Assembly (NCBI GenBank): GCA_030631725.1
Contig: DAOVKO010000004.1
Span: 1-25,617, forward strand
Direction: 5' to 3'
From: Actinomycetes bacterium
Lineage (GTDB): Bacteria > Planctomycetota > Phycisphaerae > JAACET01
DNA: 25,617 nt
Shown: positions 1-7,209 of the stretch, piece after piece
Position numbering within the stretch: position 1 is the stretch's first letter
Layout of the letters: every line of letters begins with the position of its first letter
The notes under the pieces: generated by a model
The model's input: only the letters and a program-made list of their open reading frames with translations
The model's database searches: none
Told to the model about the DNA's origin: nothing
Position numbers and translations under genes: made by a program

Positions 1-53
1 AGGCCAAGGAGGTTGGGAGGACTGGTTGGAAAGTACAAAAAAAGGAGGCGGAA

Positions 54-845
54 ATGAAAACGATCTTGATAATTGCAGTCGTGCTGGGATTTGCTGGGGT
101 GGCGTTGGAGGCCGGGGCTGAGGCTGTGCAAGTTATTTGCGATGGCAGCGAAAGCGGGGGCAGTGGGCTTAGACAGTATGCCTATGACGTTACGGGGGGA
201 CTTCTGCTAATGTCATTCACGGTGGGAACCAATGATTTGAATAGCGATAACTACACAAATATATTGATACCCGAAAACTGGAACTTCGCTATTGAGCAAG
301 TGGGGATGGCTCATGCCGGTGGAACAAAAACTCCACATGGAAGTGTCTCTCCAGGGCCATGCTGGTGCTTGACGGAGGGTAGAGTCCGCTGGTGGACCGA
401 AGATACCGACTATGGTGTGCATTCTACTATATTTGGCTACGACCATCCATGGGGCTCGGAGGATGTGGGTTGGATCCTGGTGGAAACGGTGCCGCCGGAG
501 TGCGTTGGTCACATCGAGGACTGGCAATCGCCCGTAGGTACGGGTTTTGGGCCAGTGCACGGTCCTTGTGGGCCGTTGCCGGGAGATGCCAACCTGGACG
601 GGATGGTCGACAACGTGGATCTGAGCGCGTTGGCCTTGAACTGGCTGGAGAGTCCTCGCGCTTGGGCCGAGGGCAACTTCAACGGCGACGTCGATAGCAT
701 AGTCAACAACGTGGACCTCACTTCGCTAGCCTTGAATTGGCAGCACGGTGTTCTGGAACCTCCAGGTGAAGCGGTTCCCGAGCCCGCTACGCTCAGCCTG
801 CTGCTTCTGGGTGGATTGGCGATGATGATACGCAAACGCAAATAG
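54..845 (+). CDS. Secreted PEP-CTERM protein with dockerin-like repeats
   Basis: Predicted exported, surface-associated protein of 263 residues and unknown specific role. It starts at an ATG preceded by a strong ribosome site (aaaggagg, 41-48). Residues 1-22 form a signal peptide (Lys near the N-terminus, then a hydrophobic core). Residues 25-175 match no family I can name. Residues 177-229 hold two dockerin-like calcium-loop repeats, GDANLDG...VDL..LALNW and GNFNGDVD...VDL..LALNW, separated by about 20 residues. The tail is a textbook PEP-CTERM sorting signal: VPEPAT at 241-246, a short hydrophobic helix, then RKRK at the very end. Proteins with this tail are known to be processed by an exosortase. 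Having both a dockerin-like domain and a PEP-CTERM tail is a common planctomycete combination. A terminator follows 40 bases downstream, so it looks monocistronic or last in its unit. Confidence 0.9.
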   Translation: MKTILIIAVVLGFAGVALEAGAEAVQVICDGSESGGSGLRQYAYDVTGGLLLMSFTVGTNDLNSDNYTNILIPENWNFAIEQVGMAHAGGTKTPHGSVSPGPCWCLTEGRVRWWTEDTDYGVHSTIFGYDHPWGSEDVGWILVETVPPECVGHIEDWQSPVGTGFGPVHGPCGPLPGDANLDGMVDNVDLSALALNWLESPRAWAEGNFNGDVDSIVNNVDLTSLALNWQHGVLEPPGEAVPEPATLSLLLLGGLAMMIRKRK

Positions 846-884
846 GCCCGCGAAATTTGGCTTTTGCCATTTTGACAAAACAAG

Positions 885-915
885 ACCGGCCCTGAAGCAA
901 TCAGGGCCGGTTTTT
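885..915 (+). terminator. Rho-independent terminator
   Basis: A perfect 11-bp stem (885-895 with 901-911) encloses the 5-base loop agcaa and runs into a T-tract (911-915). It lies 40 bases after the stop codon of the PEP-CTERM gene and should end its transcript. Confidence 0.93.
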
Positions 916-940
916 GTATAGCAAGTTTCTGTTGCCCAAG

Positions 941-990
941 TCGAGATTGCTTCGTCGCCCCGGCGCGCCGGGACTCCTCGCAATGAAGAT
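941..990 (+). repeat. Palindromic dispersed-repeat unit (attgcttcgtcg ... ctcctcgcaat type)
   Basis: The arms attgc (946-950) and gcaat (980-984) enclose a 14-bp perfect palindrome (959-972, cccggcgcgccggg). The whole unit resembles a dispersed intergenic repeat seen in many environmental bacterial genomes. It sits just ahead of the IS110 transposase, so it may be the element's insertion target or part of its left end. Only this copy is present in the window. Confidence 0.6.
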
Positions 991-1059
991 ATAAAGAGAA
1001 AGCATCCTTAAGTATAATTTGGATGTTCGAGCAACCTTAATACGAAAGGAGCTTTCTCT

Positions 1060-2115
1060 ATGGCAAATTATTATATTGGAGCAGACGTGGATAGCAAGAT
1101 GACAGAATTGGCTATCGAAAAAAAGGAAAAGATTATCCAGCGATATCGGGTACCGACCACTATACCGGCTCTCAGGGAGGTTTTGGGCAGTATACCAGGC
1201 ACAAAATTCCTAACCTTCGAAGAGGGACCTATGGCTGGATGGATGTATCGCAATCTTAAAGATAACGTTGATGATTTGATCGTCTGTGATCCCAGACGCA
1301 ACAAGCTGATTGCCTGTGACGGTGATAAAGATGATTCTATCGATGCCGGTAAGTTGGCGGGGTTGTTGCGAGGTGGGTATCTGCGAGCAGTTCATCAAAG
1401 CGAAGATATGGGCAGGGTAGTCCTCAAGCAGTGGGTCAGCTTATATCACGACAAGGTTCATGAAGCTGTTCGACAGATCAACAAAATTCGTGCTCGATGC
1501 CGGATGTATGGGGTTCGTATACCACGACGTGCACTGCGAAACCAGGTTGTTCGTGGCCAATGGATGGCAGAGCTTAAGCAAAAGGACCTGGCTGAGCAGT
1601 TAGCGGTCCTGTGGATTGGCTTTGATGCGGCAGCTAAGCAGGCCAGGATGGCCAAAAAGCAGCTTATACATCATAGTAAAGACTATGAGATTGTCAGGTA
1701 TTGGAGCGAAGTTCCCGGGATTGCACTGATTCGTGCTACGACAATGCTGGCATATTTGGATACTCCATGGCGGTTCAGTAGTGAAAAGAAACTTTGGAAG
1801 TATTGCGGCGTTGGTCTGCAGCGAACAGCAAGCGGAACCGACAGATATGGCAAACCCAATCGTGGCAAGCTACAATTGGCCTGGGCAGTCAACCGTCGGC
1901 TCAAAGACGTTGTTACAGGAGCAGCGATGAGTGCAATAAATCAAAAGTACAACATTTTTGCTTATGAATATGAAAGGATGATAGGTGATTTTATGGTATG
2001 CTTGGGTTTACACAGCGTGTTTGGCAAACCATTTTCGGGCTTTGACCCGCTACAGAAAGATGAGTCGCTTGACGCAAAAAGAGGAGCCGATATTATGCAG
2101 AGAATTTGTTGTTGA
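1060..2115 (+). CDS. IS110-family transposase (DEDD recombinase)
   Basis: Site-specific recombinase of 351 residues that mobilises the IS110 element. The N-terminal RuvC-like domain shows the expected acidic residues: D9 (GADVDSK), E54/E55 (TFEEGP) and D92/D95 (DDSIDAGKLA). A helical middle section (about 120-205) leads to the Transposase_20-type domain, with VPGIALIRA near 218 and RTASGTDRYGKPNRG around S258, the likely catalytic serine region. The ATG has a good ribosome site (aaaggag). A 9-base inverted repeat (995-1003 with 1051-1059) would pair right between the ribosome site and the ATG and could mask it in read-through transcripts. The last 45 residues or so, after YERMI near 307, do not look like the usual conserved C-terminus (an Ala/Arg-rich helix ending in a WGMWK-like motif). 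The other two frames gave no convincing continuation either, so activity is uncertain. Confidence 0.88.
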   Translation: MANYYIGADVDSKMTELAIEKKEKIIQRYRVPTTIPALREVLGSIPGTKFLTFEEGPMAGWMYRNLKDNVDDLIVCDPRRNKLIACDGDKDDSIDAGKLAGLLRGGYLRAVHQSEDMGRVVLKQWVSLYHDKVHEAVRQINKIRARCRMYGVRIPRRALRNQVVRGQWMAELKQKDLAEQLAVLWIGFDAAAKQARMAKKQLIHHSKDYEIVRYWSEVPGIALIRATTMLAYLDTPWRFSSEKKLWKYCGVGLQRTASGTDRYGKPNRGKLQLAWAVNRRLKDVVTGAAMSAINQKYNIFAYEYERMIGDFMVCLGLHSVFGKPFSGFDPLQKDESLDAKRGADIMQRICC

Positions 2116-2128
2116 CAGATCGTCTTTG

Positions 2129-2158
2129 CTCATAGAAGATGGTCTTGACTCATAGAAG
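2129..2158 (+). repeat. Two direct repeats ctcatagaag with 20-base period
   Basis: The 10-mer ctcatagaag occurs at 2129-2138 and 2149-2158, in the 61-base gap between the transposase stop and the ATPase start. The spacing of about two helical turns would suit a regulator binding site. It could equally be a remnant of the insertion-sequence right end. Function is not shown. Confidence 0.45.
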
Positions 2159-2176
2159 GTCGCAGGGAGCTTAGCT

Positions 2177-3292
2177 ATGGCAGAAGTTGTTCTGGACAAG
2201 GTTACTAAGGTATATCCTGGCGAGATTACGGCCGTCAGGACCATGGACCTGCAAATCCGCGACGCGGAGTTCATCGTTCTGGTCGGTCCCAGCGGTTGCG
2301 GCAAGACTACTGTCCTTCGCATGGTTGCCGGCCTGGAAGAGATAACCGATGGCACGGTTCGAATAGGCGACCGGGTGGTCAATGACGTTCCTCCCAAAAA
2401 CCGCGACATTGCCATGGTCTTTCAGAACTACGCCCTTTATCCGCACATGACCGTCTATAAGAATATGTCCTTTGCCCTGAAACTGCGCCGGCTACCCAAG
2501 ACAGAAATCGAGCAGCGCGTCCGGGACGTAGCCGAAATCCTGGGCATTGGCGAGTTGCTGGAGCGCAAGCCCAAGGCCCTGTCCGGCGGGCAGAGACAGC
2601 GGGTCGCCGTCGGCCGGGCCATCGTTCGCCAGCCCAAGGCCTTCCTGTTCGACGAGCCCCTTTCCAACCTCGACGCCAAGCTCCGCGTGGAAATGCGGGC
2701 CGAACTCAAATCCCTGCACAATCGGCTCAAAACTACCACCATCTATGTTACCCACGACCAGGAAGAAGCCATGACCCTCGGTGAGCGCATCGTGGTTATG
2801 AAAGATGGTCAGGTCCAGCAGGTCGGTACCCCCTTGGAAGTGTACGGCCGCCCGGCGAACCTCTTCGTGGCTGGCTTCGTCGGCAGCCCGCCTATGAACA
2901 TGCTCAGCGGGAAAGTGATCCGCTGGGATCAGGGCTTTTATTTCGACGAGGGCCTGGCCAAGATTCTGCTGCCCGAGCGGCTCAACGACGCCCTGAGGGA
3001 TCATGTGGGCAAAGACGTAATCATGGGCATTCGCCCGGAGGCCATGAATCTGCATGCCCAAGGACGTTTCGCCGGCCAGAAAAATATCTTGCCCCTAACC
3101 GTCAAGGTAATCGAGCCCCTGGGCGAGAAGATGGACCTCTACTGCAGCAGCGAAAACCACCCCCAGATCATCGCCCGTGTCGACGCCGAAGCCGGCCTGG
3201 AACCCGGCCAGAGCATCGAGCTACATCTGGACCTCAGCAGGGTCCACATCTTCGAGCCTGGCGAGCCAGGCAGAAATCTTGGCCTGACTTGA
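2177..3292 (+). CDS. CUT1-type sugar ABC importer, ATP-binding subunit (MalK/UgpC/MsmX-like)
   Basis: Cytoplasmic ATPase subunit, 371 residues, that powers the importer encoded by the next two genes. All ABC signatures are intact: Walker A GPSGCGKTT at 37-45, Q-loop FQNYALYP, signature LSGGQRQR from 135, Walker B FLFDEP with D159/E160, and switch histidine H193 (THDQEEA). Residues from about 240 to the end form the OB-fold/TOBE regulatory region typical of MalK and UgpC (GIRPE motif). Length is normal for this family. The ATG has a ggga ribosome site (2165-2168). It is the first gene after the IS110 element, 61 bases beyond the transposase, so its transcription may be affected by that insertion. 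The substrate cannot be read from this subunit; MsmX-type ATPases may serve several transporters. Confidence 0.95.
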   Translation: MAEVVLDKVTKVYPGEITAVRTMDLQIRDAEFIVLVGPSGCGKTTVLRMVAGLEEITDGTVRIGDRVVNDVPPKNRDIAMVFQNYALYPHMTVYKNMSFALKLRRLPKTEIEQRVRDVAEILGIGELLERKPKALSGGQRQRVAVGRAIVRQPKAFLFDEPLSNLDAKLRVEMRAELKSLHNRLKTTTIYVTHDQEEAMTLGERIVVMKDGQVQQVGTPLEVYGRPANLFVAGFVGSPPMNMLSGKVIRWDQGFYFDEGLAKILLPERLNDALRDHVGKDVIMGIRPEAMNLHAQGRFAGQKNILPLTVKVIEPLGEKMDLYCSSENHPQIIARVDAEAGLEPGQSIELHLDLSRVHIFEPGEPGRNLGLT

Positions 3293-3395
3293 CACATATC
3301 ACATAGCGTTATACATTGCCGTTGATGTGGTTGTGGCCGGGTGTAACTCCCCATTGGTTTGCTCGCTAAGAGCATTGCTATGACTCTCACTGAAC

Positions 3396-5780
3396 TTGGT
3401 ACGCATATCGCGGCTAAATCACGTGGCTATTAGAATCACACGAAAATCTCTGATCGCCAGCCTGGTGGCCTGGATGGTTCTCCTCATCTTCCCGCAGGCT
3501 GAGGCGCTGGCCTCTGAGGAGTCGGTACAGATCGAGATCCCGCTTTTCGAGGGCGGCCAGGGGCTGAGCTTCTTCCTCCATTGCGCCCGGGAGTACGAAA
3601 AGGAGCGTCCGGGTATCCGGGTCAACCTCTACGGCGACCCACGAATCGTCGAAAAGGTCAAGGTTCGCGTCTTAGAGGGCTCATTTCCAGAGATCACTAA
3701 TGCCGAGCTCAGCCACTGGGCCCTGATTGGCGAGGGCAAGTATCTACCTTTGGATGAGTTTCTGGACGGCCCCAACTGGGAAGGCGACAGTAGCTGGCGA
3801 GAGTCGTTTATGCCTGGCAGCCTGGATCTGTTTACCCATGAGGATAAAACCTACGGCATCCCGCTGGCCTATTATGTCCATACCGTTTGGTACAACAAGA
3901 AGATGTTCGGCGAGAAGGGCTGGAAACCGGTGCAAACCTGGGAACAGTTCTTCGAGCTGTGCGAGAAAATCAAGGCTTCAGGTCTGTGGCCATTGGCGTT
4001 TCAAGGGCGATACCACGACTATGCACAAAGGTACATCGAGGCGGCCTACTACCACCTCGCCGGCCGCCGGCGTTATTACGCCTGGGGACAGCTTCAGCCG
4101 GGCTGCTTCGATAACCCCGAGTTTGTGCAGGCGATGGAGCTGGTACAGAGGCTGGCGCTGAATTACTTCCAGCCCGGCTCGATGGGAATGAGTCACACCG
4201 AGGCCCAATTGGAATTCTTCATGGGTCGGACCGCGATGATCGTGTGCGGCTCGTGGTTAAAGAGTGAGATGCTGGGCAAGATTCCCGATGGCTTTGAGAT
4301 GGGCACATTTAATTTTCCGATTCCCTCTGTTAATACCGCCGACCCGTCGGCTATTCAGATACAGTCTGGCTTCTACTTCGTTTTCAAGGAAGGTCAGCAT
4401 CCTCGCCAAGCGGTGGACTTCCTGCGATTCATGACCTCCCGCCGGATGGCAGCGACGTTCTGCAGAGAGCGGGATATTCCCGTGGCTATCAAGGGCGTCA
4501 ACGAGGAGAACCTTTCCTCAGACACGAAGGAGCTGGCCGCAATCATCAACGCCTCCGGGACCAGCTACGGCAAAATCCCCGGGGATAGCTATAGGATACT
4601 GGAGCAGCGTTTGACCGACGTCCGCTTCGACTTGCTGACCAACAGAATCACCCCGCAGCGAGCAGCCACAGTGCTGGAAAAGCACGCTGCGACGTTGCGT
4701 CAGGAGAATCTCAACCCCGACGACATTACCGTTCGCTACGTTTGGAAGCCGGTGTTATTTCTAGGGCTGTTGGCAGCAGGGATTGTCTACTACCTGCTTA
4801 CGAGTCTGGGACGGTTCCTGGCTGCCCGCGGCAGTGGCAGGGTGCCTGCTTCCAAGAGTCCCTTGGAGTTTGGCCGGGCAAACTTGGCCCTGTTCATCGG
4901 CCCGGCGCTACTGCTTTACAGCGTCTTCGTTATCGTGCCCTGCATGAAATCCTTTGCCTGGAGCGTACACCGTTGGAACGGCCTGGGGGAGATGACCTAC
5001 GCGGGACTGGTACACTTTGGGCGTCTCCTGTTTGAAAGTGACTATTTTTGGATTGCCTTGGGCAACAATCTGTTCATTATGTCCATCATACCGCTGTTCG
5101 TCCTACCGTTTTCGCTGTTTTTGGCTACCTGCATTAGCCGCGGCATAACGGGTTCGCAGCTGTTTCGGGTGGTCTTCTTTTTCCCCAACGTTCTCGGTGT
5201 GGTGGCGATCACCCTGCTGTGGATGCACATGTACAATCCCCAGGGCGGTGTGGTAAATACGGCACTGGTGGGACTCGGCCGGGGAGTGTCGGGGATCGGC
5301 CTGGAGGGGCTGGGGACTTACCTGCAGGGTTTTGCGAGCTTTGCTTGGCTGGCCCAAGACCATCTGTATTGGGCGCTGGTGCCCATGTCTATCTGGGGCG
5401 CCTGCGGCTTCAACATGATTCTCTTTCTGGCCGCCATGGAAAGCATTCCGCAGAGCTTGTATGAGGCCGCTGAGATAGACGGGGCTTCGACGTGGCGGCA
5501 GTTCCACAGCATCACGTTACCGCTGATCTGGCCGGCGCTGTCCATCGCCGTCGTGTTCATGATTATCGGTGGAATGAAAACCTTCGAGGTTATCTGGCTG
5601 CTGACCAATCAGGCTCCTACAACGGCGACGCACGTCATTGGCACCCTGATGATCCGTTCGATGTTCATCGACTTCAAGGTTGGCCAAGCCGCAGCCATCG
5701 CTGTGTTGCTGTTCCTGATGGTCCTTTTCGGCTCGGCTGTCACCTTGCGAATCATGAAACGAGAAACGGTGGAGTTTTAG
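3396..5780 (+). CDS. Fused sugar-binding protein and MalF-like permease (CUT1 ABC importer)
   Basis: A 794-residue fusion of two importer components that are normally separate genes. Residues about 15-40 are a signal sequence with an Arg/Lys start. Residues about 45-440 look like a family 1 extracellular solute-binding protein (MalE/UgpB type). A membrane helix at about 450-470 returns the chain to the cytoplasm. From about 488 a complete MalF-type permease follows, with several helices and the EAA loop at E690 (EAAEIDGASTWRQF...LPL), which docks on the ATPase. The topology is consistent: receptor outside, linker helix, permease N-terminus inside. The start is uncertain. An in-frame stop at 3381-3383 leaves only TTG 3396 or GTG 3423; neither has a clear ribosome site, and GTG 3423 gives the neater signal peptide. 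A 17-codon frame (ATG 3380, stop 3431-3433) overlaps the start and might couple translation. No glycosidase neighbours it, so the sugar is unknown. Confidence 0.92.
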   Translation: MVRISRLNHVAIRITRKSLIASLVAWMVLLIFPQAEALASEESVQIEIPLFEGGQGLSFFLHCAREYEKERPGIRVNLYGDPRIVEKVKVRVLEGSFPEITNAELSHWALIGEGKYLPLDEFLDGPNWEGDSSWRESFMPGSLDLFTHEDKTYGIPLAYYVHTVWYNKKMFGEKGWKPVQTWEQFFELCEKIKASGLWPLAFQGRYHDYAQRYIEAAYYHLAGRRRYYAWGQLQPGCFDNPEFVQAMELVQRLALNYFQPGSMGMSHTEAQLEFFMGRTAMIVCGSWLKSEMLGKIPDGFEMGTFNFPIPSVNTADPSAIQIQSGFYFVFKEGQHPRQAVDFLRFMTSRRMAATFCRERDIPVAIKGVNEENLSSDTKELAAIINASGTSYGKIPGDSYRILEQRLTDVRFDLLTNRITPQRAATVLEKHAATLRQENLNPDDITVRYVWKPVLFLGLLAAGIVYYLLTSLGRFLAARGSGRVPASKSPLEFGRANLALFIGPALLLYSVFVIVPCMKSFAWSVHRWNGLGEMTYAGLVHFGRLLFESDYFWIALGNNLFIMSIIPLFVLPFSLFLATCISRGITGSQLFRVVFFFPNVLGVVAITLLWMHMYNPQGGVVNTALVGLGRGVSGIGLEGLGTYLQGFASFAWLAQDHLYWALVPMSIWGACGFNMILFLAAMESIPQSLYEAAEIDGASTWRQFHSITLPLIWPALSIAVVFMIIGGMKTFEVIWLLTNQAPTTATHVIGTLMIRSMFIDFKVGQAAAIAVLLFLMVLFGSAVTLRIMKRETVEF

Positions 5781-6647
5781 ATGTCGAGATGCACTTCGCA
5801 CAAACGGTTTCCATTGGCCAAGCTTACCACCTACGCGGTGCTACTGTTCTATCTGATAGTGGTCCTCTACCCCATGTTTTGGCTGCTGACGACCTCTCTC
5901 AAGACGGATCGGGACATTTTCCTCGAACCGTTCAAGCTACCGAGGCTGGACGAGCTGCAATGGAAGAACTTCTCCGGGGCCTGGACCGAGGGGCACTTCG
6001 GTGATTACTTCCTCAACAGCGTCCTAGTAACCGTCTTCAGCGTTGGGTTGACTTTATTGTTCGCCTCCATGGCTGCCTACGCAGTGGCGAGGTTTTCCTT
6101 CAAGGGCGTGCGGCCACTGTTTTTCTACTTCCTGGCCGGGTTGATGATCCCGCTGCAATTGGCGATCGTACCGCTGTTTTTCCAGATGAAAAGCCTGGAC
6201 CTGCTCAACTCGCGTTTGGGCTTGGTAGTGGTGTACGTTGCCTTTGGATTGCCGTTTGCTTTTTTCATCCTCACGGGCTTTTTCAAGTCGCTGCCGTCTA
6301 GCCTGCACGAGTCAGCGCTCCTGGACGGGGCCAGCCAGTTCCGCGCTTTCTGGTCGGTTATGCTGCCATTGGCGAGGCCGGCGCTTATCACTGTGGGAAT
6401 CTTCTCGTTCTTAGGAACCTGGAACGAGTTTTTCATAGCCTTCATGTTCCTGTCGGGCGAGGGTTCGCAGTCGCTGCGGACACTCCCGCTGGGATTGGCG
6501 AACGTCACCATCGTCAGTCAATATCGCAGCGACTGGGGCATGGCCTTCGCGGGGCTTGTCGTGGTCATGCTTCCTACGCTGCTGGTATACATTCTTCTGC
6601 AGCGCCGCATCACCAAAGGTCTGACGGTAGGCGCCCTGAAGGGATAG
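5781..6647 (+). CDS. CUT1-type sugar ABC importer, MalG-like permease
   Basis: Inner-membrane permease subunit, 288 residues, partner of the fused permease upstream. About six hydrophobic helices are visible, beginning with LTTYAVLLFYLIVVLYPMFW near 13-32. The EAA loop (ESALLDGASQFRAFW...LPLARP) starts at E177 and is the ATPase docking site. The C-terminal RRITKGLTVGALKG is a characteristic MalG-family ending. The ATG follows directly after the TAG of the preceding gene with no spacer, so the two are almost certainly translationally coupled. It completes the transporter: one ATPase gene (acting as a dimer), one receptor-MalF fusion and one MalG. Confidence 0.95.
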   Translation: MSRCTSHKRFPLAKLTTYAVLLFYLIVVLYPMFWLLTTSLKTDRDIFLEPFKLPRLDELQWKNFSGAWTEGHFGDYFLNSVLVTVFSVGLTLLFASMAAYAVARFSFKGVRPLFFYFLAGLMIPLQLAIVPLFFQMKSLDLLNSRLGLVVVYVAFGLPFAFFILTGFFKSLPSSLHESALLDGASQFRAFWSVMLPLARPALITVGIFSFLGTWNEFFIAFMFLSGEGSQSLRTLPLGLANVTIVSQYRSDWGMAFAGLVVVMLPTLLVYILLQRRITKGLTVGALKG

Positions 6648-6897
6648 ACGCGTATTTTTTTCTATCCGCAAAGCCAGCGATGTGGTTGGGAATATCCGGG
6701 GCGAAACCCAGGCCGGGGCGATCGGCACACTGAGGTGGGCACTCCGGATTTCCGGATCGATAGGTTTCTAAAACCTTTGTCCTGACGCCCCAGGCTTTCT
6801 CAACCTCCTACCTGGTACTTGGACTGGTGCTCTTGTCGCCCCGGCAAAGTCATTATACTCAACCACTGAGGCCGCCAGCTATGGTAAAATTACCGCT
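6648..6897. other. Non-coding gap after the transporter operon
   Basis: No gene, RNA family or clear terminator was recognised. A T-run (tattttttt, near 6653-6661) follows the transporter stop codon, but no strong stem precedes it. The stretch cattatact near 6851-6859 is a weak -10-like match ahead of the P-loop fragment. Confidence 0.4.
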
Positions 6898-7038
6898 ATG
6901 AAGAAACTGATTATCCTGGTCGGCATGCAGGGCTGCGGGAAGACACATTATTGGCGGACTGTCTTAGCTGATTATAGCCGAAACTGGCCGGCAGGAGGCC
7001 TGGCTTACATAGTTTCCGCGCGGCTGGCTTTGCAGTAG
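6898..7038 (+). pseudogene. Truncated P-loop ATPase/kinase fragment
   Basis: A 46-codon frame begins with a normal beta strand and Walker A: LIILVGMQGCGKT, at residues 4-16, as found at the N-terminus of AAA_33-type P-loop kinases (normally about 140-170 residues). After DYSRNWPAGG the sequence has no continuation resembling a kinase and soon stops. No Walker B, lid or base-binding region is present. It is best read as the 5' remnant of a decayed nucleotide kinase. A functional small protein is possible but less likely. No clear ribosome site precedes the ATG. Confidence 0.5.
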
Positions 7039-7124
7039 GGAATATCTAGCCACCGCTACCGCGCCCGTCCGCCTACTCACAAAGCCAATAGATCAGGCAA
7101 CACCTTCAATGATACCCCAGAAAA

Positions 7125-7165
7125 GGCAGCCGGTCGCAACAATCAGACCAGCCGCCTCTTTTTTT
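7125..7165 (+). terminator. Probable bidirectional terminator
   Basis: Stem 7125-7135 pairs with 7146-7156 (9 of 11 pairs) around a 10-base loop and is followed by T7 (7159-7165) on the plus strand. Read on the minus strand the same hairpin is followed by TTTT (7124-7121), so it can also end the pseudopilin transcript, whose stop codon lies 45 bases away. Confidence 0.65.
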
Positions 7166-7209
7166 CACCTCGGAAAAAATCCGTCGCTGAGAACGTAGTG
7201 CGCCTACAG

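Larger units (their letters stand above)
940..2176 (+). mobile_element. IS110-family insertion sequence, ends unresolved
   Basis: The element is defined by its transposase gene. IS110-family elements generally lack long terminal inverted repeats and target duplications, and none were seen, so the limits given are the outer bounds set by the upstream terminator/repeat and the downstream ATPase gene. In the IS110 subgroup the long non-coding end lies upstream of the transposase and encodes a guide (bridge) RNA. About 140 bases are available here. The 3' flank is only 61 bases, compatible with a short right end. Confidence 0.5.

Noticed and set aside
6648..6670. Terminator after the transporter operon
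   Set aside because: A T-run is present, but no stable stem directly precedes it.
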